A stretch of DNA of 64,000 nt from Solenopsis invicta (taxonomy: Eukaryota > Arthropoda > Insecta > Hymenoptera > Formicidae): NCBI RefSeq assembly GCF_016802725.1, contig NC_052673.1, positions 2,450,537-2,514,536 on the forward strand, written 5' to 3'. The notes below the pieces were generated by a model. That model was not told the DNA's origin. It saw nothing but the letters and a program-made list of their open reading frames with translations, and ran no database searches. Shown piece by piece: positions 43,046 through 53,057 of the stretch. Made by a program: the position numbers and the translations under genes. The stretch's first letter is position 1. Every line of letters starts with the position of its first letter.

Positions 43046-44206
43046 AGTTTAAAATTTGTAATTTTAAAATAGATAAGTCATTAAACGATTTACAGATTGT
43101 TTACAAAGTTACGCGGATTTAAATGGGGATGGGTCAAAACTATAAATTATTTATAAATTTTGCAAAGCTTCACGACATAAAATAAAAATTGCACGCAAAT
43201 GTGGTTTACAGCATTCGTAAGCGTGAATCTTTACTTTTAATTTGTTTACTTGTTGAGCGTTGTATGATTTTTTTCACTGACAAGCAAACCTACCCAACTG
43301 TTACACTCCGATTTTGATGAGCTTTGAATATGTTGTAGTCTAGGTCAAAATAAGAGACACGTATTTTTTTATAAGGGCCCATACGCACTTTTAGGGGATG
43401 AAACACCTCTTTGAAGAAAAAGACTTTTTTTTTCGAAGCGTATATCGTCGAAACTATAAGAGATAGAAAAAAATGTTCTAATTAAAAGTTAAATGGCATG
43501 AGAAGTACTTTACAACAGTGATAAAAAAATTTTTTTTTTAATTTTTTTTATACTTTAACTCATCACTTACCAATTTTTTTCAAAATTTTTATTTCTTTTT
43601 ATAAGCGGAATAAAGCTTATTTTATTACGAATCCAACGATGTATAACAAAGTTATATTCCGACATTCCCATTTGCCAAAAATAATTAAAAACTTTTCTAT
43701 ACTCATGGTACGCGCACCCGTCCGTGTGCTACGGAAGTGTCCTTTTCCAATTTTGACGAGTTTTTAATATGTTATAATATAAATAAAAATATGGGACACG
43801 CATTTTTTATACGCCCATATAACCGTTAAGGAGGTGAAACACGCTGTTGAAAAAAATCGATTGTTTAATTTCTGAGGTAATACTGTCGAAACGGTAAAAG
43901 ATATAAAAAAAAGTTTCAAATAAAAGTTTTATGGCTTTCTATGTACTTTATAACCGTTCGCTCAGGTTTTTTGAAAATGTCATTTTTCTCAAAATCTTCT
44001 TCCCTCCTCTTCTAAATTTTTGAAAAATTTAAAATTTATCTTGTATCAAAACTTATAGCCTATTTAACAACAAATTTAAACATGTATGATAAAGTTGTAA
44101 CCCAAAGACACAGAAATCAACTAAAAATACACATCGCTATACGCGCGCCCCATCCATATCCGCTTCATGGCGTCTATTGTTAATATTTTTATTTTATTTT
44201 ATTGAC

Positions 44207-45275
44207 TGTGGGGTTGCTTGTGGTATCAGAAGGTTCCACAAATAATTACACGTTATACGTTTACGTGTTCTTTATTAGAATAACTCTTTGTTACAAAGGT
44301 ATGCTTTTCTTTGGTAGTGGCTTAGGCGGCGCCCGGAGGCGCCTAAAAAAGTCGGTCAGTTGCCGAATAGATTTTTTTATCAGTTTCTCCTTCCGTTTCT
44401 TTTTCTCCCGCTTTTCTGCGGGGAGAGATCGCCCTGGCGTGCGAGGACGCGGAGAACGCGGCGAAGGAGCGACTGGGACGACGACGACGCTTCGGAGCTT
44501 CTGCGGAGTGCTCGTTGCAGGCTCAGGGGACGTCTGGGTACCGCTGGACGTGGCCGAAGCGGTTGGCGACGTTTGGGTCCCCTGACTCCTTGTTACGGTA
44601 CACCGGCGGCGAGGGTCGTAGTGTCGTGGTACCTCTATCTGCCTCAGCTCCCAAGGAAGGAACGCTATGCCAGAGTCGAGTATGGGAACTCCCTGGCACT
44701 CGTCTGGACAGACGCACCCCGGACAGTTCGGGTGCGGGTAAGGACCGGGACGGTCCCGTCGGAGACGTCGACGAGGCAGTTTGACGTGCCACGAAGCTCT
44801 TCGACCAAAAGATTGAGGGCCCTGGAGGGAGCGCACCTCGTGTTACACCAAGGGCGAGGGCCCGTGCAGGAGCGCACCTCTGGTGATACCAAGGGAGTGG
44901 GCCCGTGAAGGAGCGCACCTCTGGGTACACCAAGAGCGAGGGCCCGTGCAGGAGCGCACCTCGGGTGATACCAAGGGAGAGGGCCCGTGAAGGAGCGCAC
45001 CTCTGGGTACACCAAGAGCGAGGACCCGTAAAGGAACGCACCTCAGGTGACGATTCTCGAGATCGAAGGGCCCAACAGGAGCTCAGCCTCGATCGGAGGA
45101 TGCGTGCTTGACGGGTTGCGGTCGCGTATTATATGCGCTCGGTGGATGCATTTGACTCCCGAGAAAGCGGCCGCCTAGCGGCGGCGCCTGAACTAGCGCC
45201 GGCGCTCACGCCCACGCTGGCGCCTGCGGCTTGCCTGCGCGCGCGTATGTTGGTGGCGGATTTTGGTTCGCCACA
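44207..45275 (-). mobile_element. 1.07 kb solo LTR with internal minisatellite
   Basis: TGTGGGG to GCCACA, with TTGAC at 44202-44206 and 45276-45280. The opposite arm of element B shows the uninterrupted site ('attttattgactataagac' in complement). AATAAA on the minus strand near 44282-44274 and TATAATA near 45136-45130 give the orientation. Confidence 0.85.
44825..45050. repeat. Minisatellite of about 35 bp units in the LTR
   Basis: About six units containing 'gggcccgtgaaggagcgcac' and 'ctctgggtacaccaagagc' alternate in two variants, so a ~70 bp dimer repeats. Translations of it (repeating RSFTGP-type text) are artefacts. Confidence 0.85.
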
Positions 45276-45451
45276 TTGACTATAAGACTTTTTTTGTATC
45301 ATTATATTTTTATAAATTTTTTTAGATATTTTAGATTTAATTTTATTGATTTTTTTGGTGTTTTTTTTTACTGCTGGAAATCTATACAATAATGAGGACG
45401 CCCAGAATTTGTGGTGTCAAAAAAATGCCGTATACACTTTGATTTTGTACA

Positions 45452-46954
45452 TCAAGCACATTTAAGAACTGCTATATCGTAACAGGAATCACAAATAGGA
45501 TCACAATTTTTAAAACAAAAATTTACAGGTGTCTCGCATTTAGGAGGTTTCTCTTCAATGTAACCACTCTTGTACCACGCATAGTTAAAAAGATTTACGA
45601 ATCTGGGAGATGAAAATTGATTATGAATAAGAGATTGAATTTTTAAAATGTTATTTCTGATATGCAAATTAATATCATAATTATATAATATAATTATATC
45701 TGAAAAATATTTTAAAAAATTCTTCCACGGCCTAAATGTATAAACATCCAATGGCTGAATCATACCAGTCGTTCCGGCAGGAATCATCAAAATATTTATC
45801 TCTTTTCCACGTTTATCAATGGTGTTAAATTTATTTTTGTTTTGTCCTGTCCATGAGTCTAAACACAATACAGATTTTTCACGAGTGTTAGGTAAATAAA
45901 TTTGTTCAAACCATTTAATTGCGAGCTCCGATGTCAATTTCCCGGAAGTAGAAGCTAAAACGAGGATATTATCTGCTTTATATAAATCTTTCTCAATCCT
46001 TGGCCCGAATTTGCCATCTTTTTCCTTCAAAACTATAAGCAAGGGGGACATTAAATGTCCGCTTGCAGATACAATGGGTTGTATTGTATAACTATGAGTT
46101 AAAGAATTCAAGGATTGTGCTAAAGTTTCAACTTTTGATGTTCCTATGAAGGATAATGTGCGTCCTGCGTGCATTTCCAAATTAAAACCTGACTGATCAG
46201 AATTATATACATTATCCTCTCCAATCAATGCAATTTTCGACTTTACGTTCTCCACAAATTCGTCAGCTTTTTCCTTCAATTCCTCTTTATTCGCTATTTG
46301 CGTTTGAGTGATAAATTTATTGATTTTTCTTGAAACAATCTGGTGTTTTCTTTTAAAATTATGAATCCATTTCGAGGAAGCTGTGAACAAATGTGGTGAT
46401 AAATTAAAATCGTTTCTCGCTTTTAGAGCCCACCTCTTTATATCCAGATCGTGTATTGGCACTGATTTATTCAATGCATTTTGAAATTTATCTAATACGT
46501 ACTTGGAAATTTTCAATAATTTTTCATTTCTCGTTCCATCTTCAACAATTTGTGCTTCCCATTTATATAGAAGTTCTCTCTTTGTGACCTTCTTGTATCT
46601 GTGTTTTACAGTTTCAAATTTTTTGTTACCAGAACGCCAAAATTCAACAGCTTTACGTTTATAATCAAAATCTATGTCAATTTTTATTTTTTTATTATCT
46701 TTTATCATTTCTTCATAATAATCTTTATAATCTTCTTCAATTATGACAGGATCTGAAATTGCACTTTTGTCTTCAAATCTTAAAGTAGTGTAACATTCCA
46801 TAAATGTGTAATTATCAATAGCATCTTTAATCAATCCTTCTAATTGCGATGCAAAATTTCTTTCTTCGCCGGTGATAATACTTTCAACGTCATATTGTGG
46901 CTGATCAAAACTTTTACATAATAAATGCAAAATATTTTTTGGGTTCATCGACAT
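45452..46954 (-). CDS. Tc5/pogo-like DDE transposase, element B left copy
   Basis: 500 residues from ATG 46954 (MSMNPKNILHLL). A longer frame opens at 47134, but its first 60 codons are mostly leader-like hydrophobic text, and the start MSMNPK fits the N-terminus of the element A protein better. Domains: acidic N-terminus, psq-like HTH (DYKRKAVEFWRSGNKKFE), Tc5/CENP-B-type segment ending near VSRKINKF, and a DDE_1 core with NSDQSGFNLE, LCLDSWTGQ and QPLDVY (36 residues between the last two Asp). It stops at KCA-TGA (45454-45452) inside a cysteine cluster. Element A reads RCAWC there, and the homologous CTKSKCIRHF and PHYC follow in frame to a TAA at 45370-45368. Confidence 0.88.
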   Translation of the reverse strand: MSMNPKNILHLLCKSFDQPQYDVESIITGEERNFASQLEGLIKDAIDNYTFMECYTTLRFEDKSAISDPVIIEEDYKDYYEEMIKDNKKIKIDIDFDYKRKAVEFWRSGNKKFETVKHRYKKVTKRELLYKWEAQIVEDGTRNEKLLKISKYVLDKFQNALNKSVPIHDLDIKRWALKARNDFNLSPHLFTASSKWIHNFKRKHQIVSRKINKFITQTQIANKEELKEKADEFVENVKSKIALIGEDNVYNSDQSGFNLEMHAGRTLSFIGTSKVETLAQSLNSLTHSYTIQPIVSASGHLMSPLLIVLKEKDGKFGPRIEKDLYKADNILVLASTSGKLTSELAIKWFEQIYLPNTREKSVLCLDSWTGQNKNKFNTIDKRGKEINILMIPAGTTGMIQPLDVYTFRPWKNFLKYFSDIIILYNYDINLHIRNNILKIQSLIHNQFSSPRFVNLFNYAWYKSGYIEEKPPKCETPVNFCFKNCDPICDSCYDIAVLKCA

Positions 46955-47454
46955 TTTCGCTGTATACAAAATTGTACTTATTGTAAGACTAATTGTGGTC
47001 GATAATTTGTTCAGTGTGAACGAATATTGAGGGTATACGAAAATAAAATGCGCAAATGAAAAAATATTTTTGCATTGGATGATCGCTCGTAACCTACGTA
47101 GCCGTTTAGCATAGAAGTATCTCAAATGAGGCACTACAATGACCGGTGTAGACAGTTTGTTGTTTCTAACGACACCGGAACGCTTGGAGCTCCCGCCCGC
47201 AAAAAAAACGTCATCCCCACTCCAAGCGCTCCAGTGTCGCGAGAAACAACAAACTGTCTACACCGGTCATTGTAGTGCCTCATTTGAGATACTTGTATGC
47301 TAAACGGCTACGTAGGTTACGAGCGATCATCCAATGCAAAAATATTTTTTCATTTGCGCATTTTATTTTCGTATACCCTCAATATTCGTTCACACTGAAC
47401 AAATTATCGACCACAATTAGTCTTACAATAAGTACAATTTTGTATACAGCGAAA
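46955..47454. promoter_or_regulatory. Shared centre between divergent transposase genes of element B
   Basis: 500 bp between the two start codons, itself an inverted repeat with a unique ~30 bp heart (about 47190-47222, 'cccgcaaaaaaaacgtcatc'). Pairing arms include 'gacagtttgttgtttct' and 'cgcttggag'. Any promoter here would drive both copies symmetrically. No TATA element can be assigned with confidence. Confidence 0.5.
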
Positions 47455-48957
47455 ATGTCGATGAACCCAAAAAATATTTTGCATTTATTATGTAAAAGTT
47501 TTGATCAGCCACAATATGACGTTGAAAGTATTATCACCGGCGAAGAAAGAAATTTTGCATCGCAATTAGAAGGATTGATTAAAGATGCTATTGATAATTA
47601 CACATTTATGGAATGTTACACTACTTTAAGATTTGAAGACAAAAGTGCAATTTCAGATCCTGTCATAATTGAAGAAGATTATAAAGATTATTATGAAGAA
47701 ATGATAAAAGATAATAAAAAAATAAAAATTGACATAGATTTTGATTATAAACGTAAAGCTGTTGAATTTTGGCGTTCTGGTAACAAAAAATTTGAAACTG
47801 TAAAACACAGATACAAGAAGGTCACAAAGAGAGAACTTCTATATAAATGGGAAGCACAAATTGTTGAAGATGGAACGAGAAATGAAAAATTATTGAAAAT
47901 TTCCAAGTACGTATTAGATAAATTTCAAAATGCATTGAATAAATCAGTGCCAATACACGATCTGGATATAAAGAGGTGGGCTCTAAAAGCGAGAAACGAT
48001 TTTAATTTATCACCACATTTGTTCACAGCTTCCTCGAAATGGATTCATAATTTTAAAAGAAAACACCAGATTGTTTCAAGAAAAATCAATAAATTTATCA
48101 CTCAAACGCAAATAGCGAATAAAGAGGAATTGAAGGAAAAAGCTGACGAATTTGTGGAGAACGTAAAGTCGAAAATTGCATTGATTGGAGAGGATAATGT
48201 ATATAATTCTGATCAGTCAGGTTTTAATTTGGAAATGCACGCAGGACGCACATTATCCTTCATAGGAACATCAAAAGTTGAAACTTTAGCACAATCCTTG
48301 AATTCTTTAACTCATAGTTATACAATACAACCCATTGTATCTGCAAGCGGACATTTAATGTCCCCCTTGCTTATAGTTTTGAAGGAAAAAGATGGCAAAT
48401 TCGGGCCAAGGATTGAGAAAGATTTATATAAAGCAGATAATATCCTCGTTTTAGCTTCTACTTCCGGGAAATTGACATCGGAGCTCGCAATTAAATGGTT
48501 TGAACAAATTTATTTACCTAACACTCGTGAAAAATCTGTATTGTGTTTAGACTCATGGACAGGACAAAACAAAAATAAATTTAACACCATTGATAAACGT
48601 GGAAAAGAGATAAATATTTTGATGATTCCTGCCGGAACGACTGGTATGATTCAGCCATTGGATGTTTATACATTTAGGCCGTGGAAGAATTTTTTAAAAT
48701 ATTTTTCAGATATAATTATATTATATAATTATGATATTAATTTGCATATCAGAAATAACATTTTAAAAATTCAATCTCTTATTCATAATCAATTTTCATC
48801 TCCCAGATTCGTAAATCTTTTTAACTATGCGTGGTATAAGAGTGGTTACATTGAAGAGAAACCTCCTAAATGCGAGACACCTGTAAATTTTTGTTTTAAA
48901 AATTGCGATCCTATTTGTGATTCCTGTTACGATATAGCAGTTCTTAAATGTGCTTGA
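47455..48957 (+). CDS. Tc5/pogo-like DDE transposase, element B right copy
   Basis: Mirror copy of 45452-46954; the 500-residue products are the same, and I saw one residue differing only in the upstream leader frame (F versus L). It has the same domain order: psq-like HTH, Tc5/CENP-B-type segment, DD36D core with the three Asp present. The same TGA (48955-48957) follows KCA. In-frame homology to the element A zinc cluster continues to a TAA at 49039-49041, 27 residues on, including C-x4-C, HF and HYC. Either the stop is a shared nonsense mutation (TGG to TGA) or the family ends here and the cluster is vestigial. Confidence 0.88.
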   Translation: MSMNPKNILHLLCKSFDQPQYDVESIITGEERNFASQLEGLIKDAIDNYTFMECYTTLRFEDKSAISDPVIIEEDYKDYYEEMIKDNKKIKIDIDFDYKRKAVEFWRSGNKKFETVKHRYKKVTKRELLYKWEAQIVEDGTRNEKLLKISKYVLDKFQNALNKSVPIHDLDIKRWALKARNDFNLSPHLFTASSKWIHNFKRKHQIVSRKINKFITQTQIANKEELKEKADEFVENVKSKIALIGEDNVYNSDQSGFNLEMHAGRTLSFIGTSKVETLAQSLNSLTHSYTIQPIVSASGHLMSPLLIVLKEKDGKFGPRIEKDLYKADNILVLASTSGKLTSELAIKWFEQIYLPNTREKSVLCLDSWTGQNKNKFNTIDKRGKEINILMIPAGTTGMIQPLDVYTFRPWKNFLKYFSDIIILYNYDINLHIRNNILKIQSLIHNQFSSPRFVNLFNYAWYKSGYIEEKPPKCETPVNFCFKNCDPICDSCYDIAVLKCA

Positions 48958-49258
48958 TGTACAAAATCAAAGTGTATACGGCATTTTTTTGACACCACAA
49001 ATTCTGGGCGTCCTCATTATTGTATAGATTTCCAGCAGTAAAAAAAAAACACCAAAAAAATCAATAAAATTAAATCTAAAATATCTAAAAAAATTTATAA
49101 AAATATAATGATACAAAAAAAGTCTTATAGTCAATAAAATAAAATAAAAATATTAACAATAGACGCCATGAAGCGGATATGGATGGGGCGCGCGTATAGC
49201 GATGTGTATTTTTAGTTGATTTCTGAAAAATGTGTCTTTGGGTTACAACTTTATCATA

Positions 49259-50576
49259 CGAGGTGTGTTCAAAAAGTATCGCGAATTTTGAATTTTCGCG
49301 GGTTACGTATATTCGAATTTCGATCTTTTTGTGGCGTTATGTTGGTACTCATGTCTCTCACTTATGCCGACAAGCTCGGCCATTTTGAATGTTCACTTAA
49401 TTGTTGACAGCTGCTTTGCTTGCACGTGTTTTGGATCGTCTTCGATTTTTACCTATTCAAAAAAATGGATCAAAGAACCTGTATCAAATTTTGTGTGAAA
49501 AACGAAATTAAGTGCGCGGATGCATTCCGAATGTTGACTGTGGCATACGGAGAAGCTACCTTGGACCGAAGCAACGTTTATCGGTGGTACAAAATGTTCT
49601 CAGAAGGCCGAGAAGATGTGAACGACGAAGAGCGTGCCGGACGCCCGAGCACTTCAACAACAGACGAAAAAATTAATGAAGTGGAGAAAATGGTATTGGC
49701 CAATCGTCGAATCACCGTTAGAGAAGTTGCTGAGGACCTAAACATATCGATTGGCTCGTGCCATTCGATTTTTATCAATGGGCATGAGACGGGTCGCCGC
49801 GAAATTCGTACCAAAATTGCTCAATTGCGACCAAAAACAGCATCGCATGAACATTGCTAATGAGATGTTGGACTCTGTCCGCGACGACCCAAATTTGCTC
49901 CAGAGGGTCATAACTGGTGACGAATCGTGGGTTTATGGTTATGACGTGGAAACCAAAGCTCAATCATCTCAATGGAAGCTGCCGCACGAACCAAGACCGA
50001 AAAAAGCGCGCCAAGTTCGGTCGAATGTGAAAGTTTTGCTGACAGTTTTCTTCGATTGCAGGGGCCTGGTGCATCATGAGTTCTTGCCACAGGGTAGAAC
50101 GGTCAATAAGGAATATTACCTGCAAGTTATGCGCAATTTGCGCGAAGCAATCCGCCAGAAACGCCCGGATTTGTGGAAGAACAAAAATTGGCTTTTGCAC
50201 CACGATAACGCCCCTGCTCACACATCGTTGCTTGTGCGCGACTTTTTGGCCAAAAACAACACACTAATGATGCCGCAGCCACTGTATTCCCCAGATCTGG
50301 CCCCCTGTGACTTTTTCTTGTTCCCTAAACTGAAGAGGCCCATGAAAGGACGACGTTACGCTACGCTTGACGAGATAAAGACGGCATCGAAGGAGGAGCT
50401 GAACAAGATAAAAAAAAAATGATTTTTTGAAGTGCTTCGAAGATTGGAAAAACCGTTGGCACAAGTGTATAATATCTCATGGGGATTACTTTGAAGGGGA
50501 CAAAATAGATATTCATGAATAAATAAATAATTTTTGAAAAAACACAAAATTCGCGATACTTTTTGAACACACCTCG
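49259..50576 (+). mobile_element. Mariner transposon in the right arm of element B
   Basis: TIRs CGAGGTGTGTTCAAAAAGTA and its complement, flanked by TA. The left arm of element B carries the empty site ('acatgtatgataaag'), which confirms a TA target and a 1318 bp insertion. It is a different mariner lineage from 32982-34262. Confidence 0.93.
49465..50522 (+). pseudogene. Mariner transposase (D34D), two frameshifts
   Basis: Starts MDQRTCIKFCVKNEIKCADA with the mariner HTH (DRSNVYRWYKMFSEGRED) and second HTH (VREVAEDLNISIGSCHSIF). A frameshift near 49775 moves to the frame with GMRRVAAKFVPKLL, TGDESWVYGYD (first Asp), LLHHDNAPAHTS (second Asp) and SPDLAPCDFFLFPKLK (third Asp, 34 residues later). 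A second shift in the poly-A run near 50412 precedes the C-terminal FEDWKNRWHKCI and HGDYFEGDKIDIHE. About 345 residues overall. Two indels, one homopolymeric, are its main damage. Confidence 0.92.
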
Positions 50577-51783
50577 TACATGTTTAAATTTGTTGTTAAA
50601 TAGGCTATAAGTTTTGATACAAGATAAATTTTAAATTTTTCAAAAATTTAGAAGAGGAGGGAAGAAGATTTTGAGAAAAATGACATTTTCAAAAAACCTG
50701 AGCGAACGGTTATAAAGTACATAGAAAGCCATAAAACTTTTATTTGAAACTTTTTTTTATATCTTTTATCGTTTCGACAGTATTACCTCAGAAATTAAAC
50801 AATCGATTTTTTTCAACAGCGTGTTTCACCTCCTTAACGGTTATATGGGCGTATAAAAAATGCGTGTCCCATATTTTTATTTATATTATAACATATTAAA
50901 AACTCGTCAAAATTGGAAAGGGACACTTCCGTAGCACACGGACGGGTGCGCGTACCATGAGTATAGAAAAGTTTTTAATTATTTTTGGCAAATGGGAATG
51001 TCGGAATATAACTTTGTTATACATCGTTGGATTTGTAATAAAATAAGCTTTATTCCGCTTATAAAAAGAAATAAAAATTTTGAAAAAAATTGGTAAGTGA
51101 TGAGGAAAAGTATAAAAAAAATTAAAAAAAAAAATTTTCTTTATCACTGTTGTAAAGTACTTCTCATGCCATTTAACTTTTAATTAGAACATTTTTTTCT
51201 ATCTCTTATAGTTTCGACGATATACGCTTCGAAAAAAAAAAGTCTTTTTCTTCAAAGAGGTGTTTCATCCCCTAAAAGTGCGTATGGGCCCTTATAAAAA
51301 AATACGTGTCTCTTATTTTGACCTAGACTACAACATATTCAAAGCTCATCAAAATCGGAGTGTAACAGTTGGGTAGGTTTGCTTGTGAGTAATGCAACAC
51401 TGATGCAAAAATGGCCTTTTTTGCATCAATGTTGAATAATTCAGTGAATAAAAATCGTACAACACTCAACAAGTGCGCAAATTAAAGGTAAAGATTCGCG
51501 CTTTTGAATGCTGTAAACCGCATTTTTGTGGAATTTTTATTTCACACCGTGGAGTTTTGCAAATTTCGTAAAAAAATCTGACAAATATCGAAATCTTGTA
51601 AAAATTTTGCCAAGTTGCACAGCATGAAATAAAAGTCGCAAACAAATGCAGTTTACACCATTCAAAAGCGTGATTTATTACCTTTAATTTAGAGATTTGA
51701 CCCATCCCCATTTGAATCTGCGTAACTTCGTAAAAAATATGTAAATCGTTTAATGATTTATCAATCTCAAAATTAGAGATTTC

Positions 51784-52912
51784 AAGCTTTATAATGCTTT
51801 ATTTAAATTGAGAGAATTACAAGTATGAAAAAATTGTGATAAAAATTATGTACATATAAAATGGATTTAGTATAATAATTTACGTTATTACGTACTACTT
51901 TTATTTATTAACCTGATTAATAAATAAAAGTAGTAATTTGAGTAATAAATGGAAAATATAACGGAGTACGCACGGCTTTCCCTGGAAAAACTTTTATTAT
52001 AATTTTCTATAAAAGTTCTCATAATTTCTCACGCCAACAATTTATAAGTAATTGCGTGAACTTATGTAAAAATTTTCTTAAATTTTCTTACATTTTTTAC
52101 TAAAACATAAAATATAAAGCTTTATAATATCACAATAAGATTAGAACGATCCTAAGAGAAGATATGCAAAAATTTTAAGATTTTCTAATATTTTTTCATA
52201 CTTTTACAAAAAACATAACATAAGAAATCACATAATTTCTCAGAATATTTGCATGTAAAGTTATGTAAAGTTCTTTAGATTTTCTAACACTTTCTTAAAT
52301 CTTTTTCCAACAAAAAATGAAAAATACCAAACCTTCTTAGAACAATTCCATAATTATGAGAATTTTTCATATTTTTCCCGAAAGCATCCCTGATAAAAAT
52401 TTTTCTCGTAATTTTTATGCGAATTGGAACATTTTTCGAAAATAATCGAAATTACTTAGAAAGTGTACATCTTCTCTTTGAAGTTTTCATACTTGTGAAT
52501 TCTGAAATGTTCTGAGATTTCTCATCCTACAATTTTTATAAAATACTTTTAACTATTTTACATTTTATTACATTTTATCTGAAATTATAGAACAAAAAAT
52601 AATAGAAATTTTAGGATACTTTATAGTTAACACATTTAAAAATTTTGAGAAAGGATATAGACATTCTAAGTATTTATGAAAAGTATTCCAATTCTTATAA
52701 AAAAGTCTGAAAAAACTATAAAATTATACTGACATTTAGAAAAATTATATAAAAGTAATCTGAGAACAATTTTTTAGCAGGGGCCTATACGTACGTATCA
52801 CTCGGCACTGCTCGGCGCAGCTGTCATCTAACGAGCGCTTAGTATAATATATTACAATGTTCTGTCGGTATGTTATCCTCTTAGGGTAAAACGCTGTAAC
52901 AATCATTAATAA
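51784..52912. other. Unassigned AT-rich sequence ending in a MITE-like terminus
   Basis: No gene is seen. It holds the hairpin at 51894-51936 and many 'atttttc/aaaattttc' phrases. The right edge 'aataatcaccctg' next to TA resembles a CAGGGTGATT-type transposon end, but I found no matching left end. Confidence 0.4.
51894..51936. repeat. Perfect 19 bp inverted repeat
   Basis: TACTACTTTTATTTATTAA and its exact complement, separated by CCTGA. Confidence 0.7.
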
Positions 52913-52917
52913 TCACC

Positions 52918-52918
<1 letters not shown>

Positions 52919-52975
<57 letters not shown>

Positions 52976-53057
52976 GTATATATATATGTATATATATGTA
53001 TATATATGTATATATGTGCGTATATGTGCATATATGTGCATATATGTGCATATATAT
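52919..53057. repeat. (TA)n and (TATATG)n microsatellite
   Basis: Simple repeat that degenerates to 'tatatgtgca' units. It is the target of the adjacent element. Confidence 0.9.

Larger units (their letters stand above)
43046..51783. mobile_element. Element B: palindromic Tc5/pogo-like transposon
   Basis: An 8.7 kb inverted repeat centred near 47204. Each arm has a 500-residue transposase gene pointing outwards, an AT-rich 3' flank, two terminal modules (43370-44150; 50590-51330) and an outer segment ('ttacgcggatttaaatgggg'; 'cccatttgaatctgcgtaa'). A solo LTR lies only in the left arm (44207-45275) and a mariner only in the right (49259-50576). The outer ends are approximate because the last ~300 bp have diverged with indels, and I could not fix a TSD. 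Gene orientation is opposite to element A, where the two transposases converge. Confidence 0.82.

Noticed and set aside
44523..45041. Frames with repeating RSFTGP/GAHLH peptides
   Set aside because: They are translations of a minisatellite inside an LTR, open in several frames.
43046..51783. Element B palindrome as a pure assembly artefact
   Set aside because: The arms carry different insertions with proper target duplications and diverged outer segments, which an artefactual duplication would not show. Long-read confirmation would still be useful.
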